From Microscillaceae bacterium (GTDB lineage Bacteria; Bacteroidota; Bacteroidia; Cytophagales; Microscillaceae), in NCBI GenBank assembly GCA_025054775.1, contig JANWZA010000017.1:1-64000 (forward strand): 64,000 nt of DNA, read 5' to 3'. Under the pieces are notes generated by a model. It saw only the letters and a program-made list of their open reading frames with translations, was not told the origin of the DNA and searched no databases. Positions 26,861 to 35,639 of the stretch are shown in pieces. The position numbers were made by a program, and so were the translations under genes. Position 1 is the first letter of the stretch, and the number at the start of each line of letters is the position of its first letter.

Positions 26861-26886
26861 GGTAGGCTGAAAGTCATGCCATTATT

Positions 26887-27285
26887 TCAAATCAAATACG
26901 CCCAAACACTCTCCCAAGTATTCATTTCTTGCCCACTGTGCCATTCTACAAAGGTATTGTTTTGCAAACGTTGGATATACTTTTGCAAAATGGCATGATT
27001 TCTTTGCCCTATCCAAGTACCTTTGTGTTGATTTTGGATAACTTTTTCTAAAAAAGGCATTACGGTTGCTACACTTGCCTTCGGTTCGGCTTGGGTAATG
27101 AGCAAAAACTTGGTGCAGTCGGTTACTAACTGTGTGAATTGTTTTTGCAATGATATTTCGCTAAAATTGTCCCACTCTAATAGCAGCGCGTCTTTGGGTT
27201 TGTGAGTATGTAAATAAGTCAAAAATGGATTTAGGCTAAAAACAGGGCATTTTTCGTAAAGCGAAAGGTGAAAAATGATGTTCAT
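26887..27285 (-). CDS. Uncharacterised protein (132 aa)
   Basis: A soluble-looking protein with no signal peptide, membrane helix or motif I recognise. It is moderately hydrophobic with several Trp residues. The ATG at 27285 leaves a 19-base gap after the OsmC gene on the same strand; the longer frame to 27324 would overlap it. Tight spacing suggests co-transcription with the OsmC protein. Confidence 0.65.
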   Translation of the reverse strand: MNIIFHLSLYEKCPVFSLNPFLTYLHTHKPKDALLLEWDNFSEISLQKQFTQLVTDCTKFLLITQAEPKASVATVMPFLEKVIQNQHKGTWIGQRNHAILQKYIQRLQNNTFVEWHSGQEMNTWESVWAYLI

Positions 27286-27304
27286 AGCTAAAATTCTTAA
27301 TTTT

Positions 27305-27712
27305 TTATGCAAAATTGAATACAATATTTTGCACTATGTCAGGGTGCAGGCTTAGTCCTACGGGGCAGGTGTGGGCTATTTGTTGTAAAAATTGTTTTTG
27401 AGTTTCAGTGTAATTATGGTTTGGAAACTCAAATACGATATCTATTTGCTTAATCTTTCGTGGTTGGCTTGTCATGTGTTTAGTAATTTGATAGGTTACT
27501 CCCGTTAAATCAATATTTTCCTTTTGAGCAGCAATCGCCATAATGGTCATCATACAACTACCTAAGGCAGCACAAACTAAATCGGTAGGTGAAAAAGCCT
27601 CTCCTTTTCCGTGGTTATCAGTTGGGGCATCGGTGATGATAGTATTGCCTGACTGCAAGTGCGTAGCTTCGGTACGCAAATTTCCTACATAACGGGCTTG
27701 GATTGTGGGCAT
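27305..27712 (-). CDS. OsmC/Ohr family peroxidase-like protein (135 aa)
   Basis: A small dimeric thiol protein of the OsmC superfamily, usually protecting against organic hydroperoxides. The two conserved cysteines are visible, one in LGSCMMTIMAIAA on the long central helix and one in CPVGLSLHPDI. Length and the EAFSPTDLVCAALG segment place it with YhfA/OsmC-like members rather than Ohr. It is probably in an operon with the following unknown gene. Confidence 0.88.
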   Translation of the reverse strand: MPTIQARYVGNLRTEATHLQSGNTIITDAPTDNHGKGEAFSPTDLVCAALGSCMMTIMAIAAQKENIDLTGVTYQITKHMTSQPRKIKQIDIVFEFPNHNYTETQKQFLQQIAHTCPVGLSLHPDIVQNIVFNFA

Positions 27713-27871
27713 AGGTATTTAATATAAGAAGTTTTAACTTACAGCTTATTGATTTTCAAAGGGTAGATTTTCATCAAAAAATTTCTTCTTGTTAAATTTA
27801 ATTGATTACTTGTAGATTTTACTTGAAAAAAACCTACAAAGTTTGTTGACTTTATAGGCTTAGTATTAGGA

Positions 27872-28714
27872 TTAAATTTTATCTTTGAAACGGTTGTACG
27901 TTTCAGGGTCATAATCTTTGAGAATGGTTTTGAGAGCCTCTAACATTACTTTGAGCGAGCCGTCAGTTTGGCGGCGAAGCATCATACCCAAGATACGATT
28001 AAAATATACACATTGGCTTTGCCCTACGTTGGCATAGTGCTTTTGTTCATAAGTTTGGGTAAGGATTTGCCCTTCAAAATTGGTTTCTTTTTGGGCTTTT
28101 TCAAAATATTCTTTGGCTAAACGCTCAAAGAGGGGTTTGTTTTTTAGCACTTCGGCTATCAGCATGGTTGCATCACGAAAATAATCTTTGAGACTAATAT
28201 CGTAAATTTTTTGGTAAGTTAATTTTTGGAATTGGGTAGTGGGTTTTACATACAATTTATCAAAGGCGATTTTAAGGGCTTGCGGATTGAAAAATCGGAA
28301 GCCATACTGCTCGTCTAAGCCTTTCTCAGAAGGCAAAGGTATGATTTTTTGAATAGGCTCTACTCCAAACAAGGCTTTGAAATTCTGACTAAATTTACTT
28401 CGCTTGCCATAAAAAGCCGCCCAATTCCAGTAGGCTTCCTCGTCAAGAGCAATCACCAAGCCGTAATATTTGTAAGCGGGTGAACCTTCGCATTGGTTTT
28501 GGGGTACGGCTTTTACCACTTCTCTTTCGTTCAAAAAAATAGACGTGATAGTGACTGTGTTCTCATCCTCTGCACCTCTGTTAGGAGTCAGGCAGGTATT
28601 GAGTAGAATGTTTTGTCGCACCTCGTCCAAAGTAGGTGGCAGTGCAGGCTGCGTAAAGGCGAAAAACAAGGCTAAACTAACAAGTAAAGCCACGGCATAG
28701 AGTTTAGTTTTCAT
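27872..28714 (-). CDS. Exported protein of unknown function (280 aa)
   Basis: It begins with a clear signal peptide (KLYAVALLVSLALFFAFTQPA). The mature region is mostly alpha-helical and polar, with four cysteines (in NTCLTP, QNQCEG and SQCVYF among others) and no catalytic motif I recognise. It has a good promoter of its own at 28755-28785. A second TATTTTTG box at 28723-28730 sits almost on the start codon. Confidence 0.75.
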   Translation of the reverse strand: MKTKLYAVALLVSLALFFAFTQPALPPTLDEVRQNILLNTCLTPNRGAEDENTVTITSIFLNEREVVKAVPQNQCEGSPAYKYYGLVIALDEEAYWNWAAFYGKRSKFSQNFKALFGVEPIQKIIPLPSEKGLDEQYGFRFFNPQALKIAFDKLYVKPTTQFQKLTYQKIYDISLKDYFRDATMLIAEVLKNKPLFERLAKEYFEKAQKETNFEGQILTQTYEQKHYANVGQSQCVYFNRILGMMLRRQTDGSLKVMLEALKTILKDYDPETYNRFKDKI

Positions 28715-28754
28715 GAGATTTGCAAAAATAAGAAGTTGATGAATAAGTGAATGG

Positions 28755-28785
28755 CAAATGTAAGTAGAAAAAATGAGTTTCTCAA
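28755..28785 (-). promoter_or_regulatory. Promoter of the exported unknown protein gene
   Basis: On the minus strand TTG (28785-28783), a 20-base spacer and TACATTTG (28762-28755) fit the Bacteroidota -33/-7 pattern, about 40 bases upstream of the ATG at 28714. Confidence 0.65.
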
Positions 28786-28801
28786 TTTTTCTATGATTTT
28801 T

Positions 28802-31800
28802 TTAATTTTTTTCTGCACTTTGCTTGTAATTTTCCTTGAAATGCTGAAAAGCGTTTAGTAAATTTTTCCACTCTTGGTCTTTGGGCAACTTGGTTTCTTG
28901 GTTTTTGAGTTGTTGCTCAATATGTTTAGCCCAAAATGCAACTTGTGCCACGCCGAGTGTGCCTGCATTGCCTTTGAGCGTGTGCAATTCTTTGAGCAAA
29001 GTTGCTTTATCTTTCTTTTTGATAGCCTCTTGGCAAGTAGCCAAAATCTGTGTAGCTTCTTGTTCAAATTCCTCTAGGGAGGTCAAAACCAATTCTTTGC
29101 CACCGTATTTTTCTAATTGTGCTAGAACTTCGGTTTGGAGGATAGGTAAATCTTTGTTTATCAAATTGTTTTGAATATCTTGCTTATCTTGGGTTTCTTG
29201 ATTTTCTTGATTTTGAATGTTTTGTTTATCTTGTATGGTGTTTTGATAGGTAACCACGGGCTTAGGAAGTTCTGTGGGGGGCACTTTTTCTTTGGGTAAA
29301 TGGGCGAGGATTTGTTTTACCTTTTCTACGAGGTTTTGTGCGCGAATAGGTTTGGCAATGTAATCATCAAGCCCTTGTGCCAAAAATCGCTCTTTGTCTT
29401 CTTTCATAGAGTAGGCAGTCATAGCGATAATAGGTGGCAGGTGTGGTAAGTTAAGTTGCCTAAGTTTTTGTGTGGTTTGCACGCCATCCATGTCAGGCAT
29501 TTGAATATCCATGAAAATAACATCGTAGAGATAGGTGGCATTTCGTACTTTTTCAATAGCTTCAAAGCCACTGCTTGCCAAATCTACTTTGCAACCAATT
29601 CGTAAGAGGATTTGACTTGCTACTTTTTGGTTAATTTGGTTATCGTCTACTAATAAAATATAAGGGGCATGCTCCACGGCAAAGCGTTCTTGCAGGAAGG
29701 AAGTGCCCTCCTCTTCGGTCTGCAAAGCATAAACGGGGAGCGAGCCTGTAGTTTGTGTTTGAAAAGTAAACCAAAAGGTGCTGCCTTTGCCTAGTTCAGA
29801 CTCTACGTGAATTTCCCCATTCATTAAACGGCATAGTTCTTTGGAAATAGAAAGCCCTAAGCCTGTTCCTGAATAGGATTTGGAAAAGGAGTTATCTAAT
29901 TGACGGAAGGTAGTAAAAAGTTTACTCATGTTCTCTTCACTAATGCCGATTCCTGTGTCGTTAACTGCTACTTTGAGCCATAGATACGGTGGCTCTTGCT
30001 TGTAGAGGCTTATTTGCAAATCAATTTTGCCATTTTTGGTAAATTTTATTGCATTAGAAACTAGGTTAGCAATAATTTGTAACAAACGCGTCTCATCGGC
30101 AATGATGTAGGTGGGTACGTCAGAGTGGATATAGTAAGACAAGGTATTGCCTCTAAGCGAAGCCTGTTGCAAGAAAAGAGTATGTACTTTTTCAATCGTT
30201 TGGTGAAAGTGTATGGGCTTTTGGTGTAATTCCATTTTGCCTGCTTCTATTTTGGAGAGGTCAAGAATATCGTTGAGAATATTGAGTAGAGTTTCAGACG
30301 ATTTTTTGATAGTGAGCATATATTCTCTTTGCTCTTCGTTTAGGGGGGTGGTCATCATGAGGTCAATCATACCAATGACGCCGTTCATAGGGGTGCGAAT
30401 TTCATGGCTCATGTTCGCTAAAAAACTTTCCTTAACTTTGAGCGATTTTTCGGCAAGTTCTTTGGCTTTTAACACCTCTTCGGTAGCTTTTTTGAGTTCG
30501 GTAATATCTCGTACTACGCCCTCAATAGCTTGTGGCTTACCCTCTTCATTTACAATGAGCTTGATGTTAGAAATTCCACTCAAAATATTTCCTTGTTTGG
30601 TAATGAGGTCTGTTTCAAGGTTCTTGATTTTTCTTTTTTGTAGAATTTCTTTTAAGGCATTTTTGAGGGAGTTGCCCTCAACAGCAAATTCGCTAATATT
30701 CCTTCCAATCACTTCTTTGGGGTAGTAGCCCATGATTTCATACACCGAAGGGCTAATAATTTGGATATTCCCTTGCAAATCGGCTTGGTAATAAATATCT
30801 TGAAAGGACTCAAAGATATTTCTAAATTTCTCTTCACTTTCTTTTAGGGCAATTTCGGCTTGCTTTTTTTCTGTAATATCGTGGGCAATAGCAGATACTT
30901 CTTCTATAGTGCCATCAGCTAATCGAATAGGATTAAGAAAAACCTCTTGCCAGCGTACCTCTTGGGCTTGTGTAAGTATACGGATTTCAAAATGTTGTGG
31001 TTTTCCTGCAAAAGCGAGGCGGTACTTGTCAAGCCAAAAATCAAATACGCCTGCTTTTCGCATGGCTTCTGCCAAGTCGGGCATATTCACGTTCAATTTA
31101 GGTTCAATACCAAATTGTGCTACAATTGCATCTAAATAATTTTGGTTAAAAGAAGTAAATTGATACCGTCGGTTAAGCGAACACATCAAATGCGTACCGC
31201 TCTCAAAGATGGACTTAAGTCTTGCGGTTTGGTTATTCAGTTTCTCCTCGTTTTGCTTTCTTTGGATAGCAAGAGCAATTTGCCCTGAAATGAAGTCTAA
31301 TAATTCTAAATCGGCATAAGTATAAGTCTCTTCACTTTTGTAAGATTTGACGGAGATGATGCCAATAATTTCATTTTCTACTTTGAGGGGAACACCCATC
31401 CAGATTTTAGGAATAGGACCGAATATGCGAATGTTACGTTCTTTTTGTAATTTGAGAATATCTTTTTGGTATAGGAAGACGGCTTTTTGTGTTTCTACCA
31501 CGTAATCAGTCAAATCTTCCCCTGCTTTGCGTCGGTGAACGCAACCTTCACTTTCGCGGGCTTCATCAACGAAATAAGGAAAATAGATGTACTCGCGATT
31601 GGGTTCATAGAGTTTTATATAGAAATTATTCGCATCAATGACTTTGGCTAACTCTTGGTGGATAGCTTGGTAAAGTTGATTCAGATTTTTACTCCTTACG
31701 GTGAGGTTAGCGATGCTATAATACAAATTTTGGGCTTTTTCAGCACGTAGCTTATCCGTAACATCGTACAGAATTGCCCGAATTATGGCAGGCTTGCCCT

Positions 31801-32623
31801 CTTCATTATATTTGAAACTTAAATTTCCCTCTACATATATCTTTTGTTGATTTCGGTTAATGATAGTAGTTTCAAATTTGAGTAAGGTTTCACCTCGTGC
31901 AATGCGTTCAATCAAGTCAAGAGTATTTTTTCTTACAGAAGGCTCAATCAAATCGAAGACTTTAAGTTGAGCCAACTCTTCATTGGTATAACCTGTTTTT
32001 CGCTTGAAGGCTTTATTGACAAACAAAAAATCACCTTTGGCGGTGCAAATCGTGATGATATCGTGCGAATTGTCAAATAGATCTTGTAAGACCTCGTTAG
32101 TGGTTTTGAGTGCTTGCTCTACTTTTTGTTTTTCGGTAATATCCTCGCCAAGTTTGGTGAGAGCCGTGATTTCACCTTCGCTATCGTGTAAGATAACAGA
32201 AGTAAAATTTATCCATCTAAGGCTACCATTTTTGGCTTTAAGCCTGCAAGTAGCACTCTCCCAAAAGGCCTCTTTTTGAAAAACCTTTTGGTGATAATTG
32301 CGTCTACTGGATTGTTCTTCAGGGATGATCAGCATCTCAAAAAAGTCTTTTCCTATCAGCTCGTGAGGTAAATAACCGAAGGTTTGAGCGGTAAATAAAT
32401 TACAATAAGTAATTTTGCCATCTTTTTCTATTGTGAAGCAAATCAAATTTAGATTATCAAACGGTTGAGTGGTATGGTGGAAACTTTCAATATTTTGTAA
32501 TCTATGCACAGCTCTAAAAAACTGCCAATCTCGTATAATTTGGGCTTGTTCTTCTAAGAGTTGTAGTCTACGGTTTAGTTCTATAATCTCTTTTTCTAGT
32601 GCTTCGCGAGTTTTGGTTTCCAT
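28802..32623 (-). CDS. Multi-PAS hybrid histidine kinase with receiver and HPt domains (1273 aa)
   Basis: A soluble phosphorelay protein. The order is: N-terminal coiled coil (1-35), two PAS/PAC domains (about 45-295), a GAF domain (about 300-455), two more PAS/PAC domains (about 460-710), HisKA with the phospho-histidine at His740 (NMSHEIRTP), HATPase (GTGLGLSISKEL near 921), a receiver with Asp1039 (FMDIQMPDMDG), a low-complexity Gln/Asn/Asp linker, and an HPt domain with His1214 (LHTLKGNAGTLG). All relay residues are present. No membrane helix is seen once the start is set at ATG 32623; the longer frame adds an unlikely hydrophobic leader. The ligand is unknown and no separate response regulator is adjacent. 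Confidence 0.92.
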   Translation of the reverse strand: METKTREALEKEIIELNRRLQLLEEQAQIIRDWQFFRAVHRLQNIESFHHTTQPFDNLNLICFTIEKDGKITYCNLFTAQTFGYLPHELIGKDFFEMLIIPEEQSSRRNYHQKVFQKEAFWESATCRLKAKNGSLRWINFTSVILHDSEGEITALTKLGEDITEKQKVEQALKTTNEVLQDLFDNSHDIITICTAKGDFLFVNKAFKRKTGYTNEELAQLKVFDLIEPSVRKNTLDLIERIARGETLLKFETTIINRNQQKIYVEGNLSFKYNEEGKPAIIRAILYDVTDKLRAEKAQNLYYSIANLTVRSKNLNQLYQAIHQELAKVIDANNFYIKLYEPNREYIYFPYFVDEARESEGCVHRRKAGEDLTDYVVETQKAVFLYQKDILKLQKERNIRIFGPIPKIWMGVPLKVENEIIGIISVKSYKSEETYTYADLELLDFISGQIALAIQRKQNEEKLNNQTARLKSIFESGTHLMCSLNRRYQFTSFNQNYLDAIVAQFGIEPKLNVNMPDLAEAMRKAGVFDFWLDKYRLAFAGKPQHFEIRILTQAQEVRWQEVFLNPIRLADGTIEEVSAIAHDITEKKQAEIALKESEEKFRNIFESFQDIYYQADLQGNIQIISPSVYEIMGYYPKEVIGRNISEFAVEGNSLKNALKEILQKRKIKNLETDLITKQGNILSGISNIKLIVNEEGKPQAIEGVVRDITELKKATEEVLKAKELAEKSLKVKESFLANMSHEIRTPMNGVIGMIDLMMTTPLNEEQREYMLTIKKSSETLLNILNDILDLSKIEAGKMELHQKPIHFHQTIEKVHTLFLQQASLRGNTLSYYIHSDVPTYIIADETRLLQIIANLVSNAIKFTKNGKIDLQISLYKQEPPYLWLKVAVNDTGIGISEENMSKLFTTFRQLDNSFSKSYSGTGLGLSISKELCRLMNGEIHVESELGKGSTFWFTFQTQTTGSLPVYALQTEEEGTSFLQERFAVEHAPYILLVDDNQINQKVASQILLRIGCKVDLASSGFEAIEKVRNATYLYDVIFMDIQMPDMDGVQTTQKLRQLNLPHLPPIIAMTAYSMKEDKERFLAQGLDDYIAKPIRAQNLVEKVKQILAHLPKEKVPPTELPKPVVTYQNTIQDKQNIQNQENQETQDKQDIQNNLINKDLPILQTEVLAQLEKYGGKELVLTSLEEFEQEATQILATCQEAIKKKDKATLLKELHTLKGNAGTLGVAQVAFWAKHIEQQLKNQETKLPKDQEWKNLLNAFQHFKENYKQSAEKN

Positions 32624-32711
32624 AAAATCAAAAAGCAGACAAAATTTGTAAGAAAGATAGTAAAAAAGATGGTAAAATACTAAAAAATAGTTCAAAAACA
32701 GGTGACTAAAC

Positions 32712-32741
32712 TTGTATTTTCAACAAAAAAACATACTTTTG
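32712..32741 (+). promoter_or_regulatory. apt promoter
   Basis: TTG (32712-32714), a 19-base spacer and TACTTTTG (32734-32741) fit the Bacteroidota consensus, leaving a leader of about 98 bases before the apt ATG. Confidence 0.65.
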
Positions 32742-32845
32742 CATCTCAAATTAGTAGGTAAATTTTCATGGTTATGTAAAATAAATAATATTCGGAAAAT
32801 TACCAAATGATTAGTATTTTTTACTTTTACTTCTTTTACTAAAAT

Positions 32846-33361
32846 ATGCATTTGGCTGACTTTATTCGTAATGTGCCTGATTTTCCCAAAAAAGGTATTA
32901 TTTTTAAGGATATAACCACACTACTTAAACACCCAGAGGCATTTCAAGCTACGGCACAAGCCCTCTTTGAACAAGTACGACATCTACCTATTACGAAGGT
33001 GGTAGGTATAGAGTCTCGCGGATTTATCTTCGGAGCAGTACTGGCTGAAAAATTGAGGGCAGGTTTTGTACCAATTCGTAAACCTAACAAACTACCTGCC
33101 GCAGTGTATTCCCAGTCTTATACCCTAGAATATGGACAAGATGCTATCCAAATGCATCAAGACGCTATTCAACCTGGAGACTATGTGCTATTACACGACG
33201 ACCTTCTAGCCACAGGAGGAACTGCCAAAGCCGCCTGCCAACTCATAGAGCAAGCAGGGGGAAAGGTTGTGTTAATTTCTTTTGTTATAGAATTAGTCTT
33301 TCTTAATGGTAGAAAAGAACTTACTGACTATCCAGTTCAATCTTTGATTACTTATTCTTAA
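32846..33361 (+). CDS. apt: Adenine phosphoribosyltransferase (171 aa)
   Basis: Salvages adenine to AMP using PRPP. The N-terminal IRNVPDFPKKGIIFKDITTLL and VVGIESRGFIFGA motifs, and the PRPP loop VLLHDDLLATGGTAKAA, are diagnostic. The length matches the family. It is monocistronic with its own promoter and diverges from the hybrid kinase gene. Confidence 0.96.
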   Translation: MHLADFIRNVPDFPKKGIIFKDITTLLKHPEAFQATAQALFEQVRHLPITKVVGIESRGFIFGAVLAEKLRAGFVPIRKPNKLPAAVYSQSYTLEYGQDAIQMHQDAIQPGDYVLLHDDLLATGGTAKAACQLIEQAGGKVVLISFVIELVFLNGRKELTDYPVQSLITYS

Positions 33362-33663
33362 TTCCTGATTAAGTGAGACAAGAGTAAATAGCAAAATTAC
33401 ATACAAGATGCTTTATAGGTAAATACAAGCCTTATGCAGGCATTTCGTAAATCACTAACTTGCTAATAGTCAAAAGGTTAGTTTTTAGATGTATGCTATG
33501 CAACAAAAAAATACTTGTAAGGATTTTTGATTTATGAATTTTTTGTTAATTTTACATTTTAAGAAAAAACGTAAATCTAACTTTCAATTGCATAAATTGT
33601 TTTCAAATTCATTTCAAATTCATAAACACTCAAATTCATAAACACTTTTTCTACAACTAAGAT
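33362..33663. other. Intergenic region with a 16-bp tandem duplication
   Basis: This 302-base AT-rich spacer between apt and the DUF4397 gene has, near its right end, two perfect adjacent copies of a 16-base unit (33615-33646), with a partial copy before them. No clear TAnnTTTG box is seen. Confidence 0.5.
33615..33646. repeat. Tandem 16-bp duplication
   Basis: CAAATTCATAAACACT occurs at 33615-33630 and again at 33631-33646 without a gap. A partial copy (CAAATTCAT) starts at 33604. It sits 17 bases before the lipoprotein ATG, in the likely leader or promoter. Confidence 0.85.
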
Positions 33664-34629
33664 ATGTTGAAAAAACTACTTACTTTACATTCTCACACCT
33701 CCCCAACAGTTCGTTTTGTGGGAGTATGCTTACTTATAGTCATGGCTAATATAAGTTGCCGTAAATTTGATAGTTTAGAAGTAAAAGGGGATGCACGTTT
33801 GCTTATCTTTAATGCCGCACCCGATATTCCCCCTATCAACGTTTTTGTGGGCAATAGTGAAAAACCTATTAACCTTGAACCTGTGGGCTATACCCCACGT
33901 GTGAACGCAGGGAGTTATCGACCTATCCCTCACGGAAATCAACGTATTACGGTAAAAGACGTACAAGGGGGAATTATCGGCATAGTGCAAGACGCTTTAA
34001 CTAACTACATTGCTCACACCCCTTACTCACTTTTCGTAATCGGCTCACGAAGTTTTCGCGATCGATGGCGCGAACTTACGCTTTTGCCTGCATACATAGA
34101 TGGTATTCTTTTGAGTAGGTATCCCGCCACACAAGGTAGACCTGCAGGGGATTACAATCGCGACGGGGTATTTGATGATAAAGACCGCGATGGATATGCC
34201 AAGGAAGTATTTTTTATGCGTATGAACACTACCATACACGTAATTCCTGACAATCGCTCTTCAAGACCTACCAACCAATTTACTGCTATCAGATTAGTAA
34301 ATGGAGCCCCCGATGCTGTAGATTTAGTTCCTGCAGGTACTGATCCTGCTGTTAATCCTTATGGCTCAGCTACCCATCCTCTTATTGGGCGTGCCTTTGA
34401 TGAGCGCATTAGTTTTGATTTTAATGCTTCTTTGCAGGAGTTTGTGGAGATTCCTGCAGGGCAAACCATGGTATTTCGGGCTACTGAAATTCCAGATCTT
34501 CAATTACTCACCATTCCTGGACAGGAATTGAAAGGAGGTAAAATGTATACTGTTATATTATCAGGTTATTATGAGCCACCTGTAAATGGTGCTCCTCGCT
34601 TAAAATACACTTTGGTAGAACATAACTAA
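33664..34629 (+). CDS. DUF4397 domain lipoprotein (321 aa)
   Basis: A predicted lipoprotein (lipobox near VMANISC) with a DUF4397 beta domain beginning ARLLIFNAAPDIPPINVFVG. A second related segment starts around IRLVNGAPDAVDLVPAG, suggesting a repeat of the same fold. Between them, residues about 160-172 read DYNRDGVFDDKD, an EF-hand-like DxNxDGxxDxxD loop. The family's function is unknown. It is probably displayed in the cell envelope. A strong bidirectional terminator follows. Confidence 0.8.
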   Translation: MLKKLLTLHSHTSPTVRFVGVCLLIVMANISCRKFDSLEVKGDARLLIFNAAPDIPPINVFVGNSEKPINLEPVGYTPRVNAGSYRPIPHGNQRITVKDVQGGIIGIVQDALTNYIAHTPYSLFVIGSRSFRDRWRELTLLPAYIDGILLSRYPATQGRPAGDYNRDGVFDDKDRDGYAKEVFFMRMNTTIHVIPDNRSSRPTNQFTAIRLVNGAPDAVDLVPAGTDPAVNPYGSATHPLIGRAFDERISFDFNASLQEFVEIPAGQTMVFRATEIPDLQLLTIPGQELKGGKMYTVILSGYYEPPVNGAPRLKYTLVEHN

Positions 34630-34651
34630 GGACTTAGGCTTATTTGAAAAT

Positions 34652-34691
34652 AAAACAACCTATAAGGTGTACCTTCCTTATAGGTTGTTTT
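34652..34691. terminator. Bidirectional terminator between the DUF4397 gene and menB
   Basis: A perfect 16-bp stem, AAAACAACCTATAAGG with CCTTATAGGTTGTTTT, closes an eight-base loop. Its arms end in A4 and T4, so it can work on both strands. It abuts the menB stop at 34693. Confidence 0.85.
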
Positions 34692-34692
34692 A

Positions 34693-35553
34693 CTATGGAA
34701 ATTTAGGAAATTTATGGAAATTAGGTTTTCGTTTTTCTAAAAAGGCATTTTTACCTTCTTTTGCCTCGTCAGTGAGGTAATATAACAAAGTGGCATTTCC
34801 TGCCAACTCTTGAATACCTGCTTGCCCATCTAACTCGGCATTGAATGCAGATTTAAGCATACGTAAAGCCAAAGGGGATTTATCTAAAATTTTTTCACAC
34901 CATTCAATAGTAGTTTGCTCTAGCTGCTCCAAAGGTACTACTTTATTTACCAAGCCCATTTGTAGGGCTTCTTGTGCATCATATACATCACACAAGTACC
35001 AAATTTCACGTGCTTTTTTCTGCCCTACGATACGTGCCAAATATGAAGCTCCAAAACCTCCGTCAAAGCTACCTACCTTGGGGCCAGTTTGTCCGAATTT
35101 AGCATTATCTGCAGCGATGGTTAAATCACACACTACGTGAAGGACATGCCCTCCCCCAATTGCCCAGCCAGCTACCATAGCAATTACAGGCTTGGGAATA
35201 GAGCGGATTTGTTTTTGCAAATCTAATACATTTAAGCGAGGGATACCGTCTTTGCCTACATAGCCGCCGTCTCCTCTCACGCTTTGGTCTCCCCCACTAC
35301 AAAAGGCTTCGTTCCCTTCACCTGTAATGATAATTACACCAATCTTATCATCATAACGGCAAAAGTCCATTGCCTCGCGCATTTCTATAATAGTTTGCGG
35401 GGTAAAGGCATTTCGCTTGTGTGGTCGATTGATGCTAATTTTTGCAATTCCTACGTTTCGGTCTGCAGGTTGATAATATTGAAATAAAATTTCCTCGTAT
35501 TCTTTTAGTGTTTGCCAAGTAATTACTTTGTTTATTTTTTCTGTGGTTTGCAT
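34693..35553 (-). CDS. menB: 1,4-dihydroxy-2-naphthoyl-CoA synthase (286 aa)
   Basis: Closes the second ring of menaquinone from o-succinylbenzoyl-CoA. It has a crotonase fold with [14 protein letters not shown] at the start of the core, the oxyanion-hole region [17 protein letters not shown] typical of MenB, and [22 protein letters not shown]. The C-terminal helix ends [11 protein letters not shown], also MenB-like. Other men genes are not present in the window. Confidence 0.94.
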   Translation of the reverse strand: MQTTEKINKVITWQTLKEYEEILFQYYQPADRNVGIAKISINRPHKRNAFTPQTIIEMREAMDFCRYDDKIGVIIITGEGNEAFCSGGDQSVRGDGGYVGKDGIPRLNVLDLQKQIRSIPKPVIAMVAGWAIGGGHVLHVVCDLTIAADNAKFGQTGPKVGSFDGGFGASYLARIVGQKKAREIWYLCDVYDAQEALQMGLVNKVVPLEQLEQTTIEWCEKILDKSPLALRMLKSAFNAELDGQAGIQELAGNATLLYYLTDEAKEGKNAFLEKRKPNFHKFPKFP

Positions 35554-35639
35554 ACGTGTAAAGAGTTGAAAAAGATGTAGAAACTATTGAAAAAACATCG
35601 TTAAAAGCTAAATGTTTTCAAAAATTAGAGCTAAATAAA

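Noticed and set aside
30213-30725. A 170-residue + strand frame
   Set aside because: It lies wholly antisense to the PAS/HisKA region of the hybrid kinase gene, which has full domain support.
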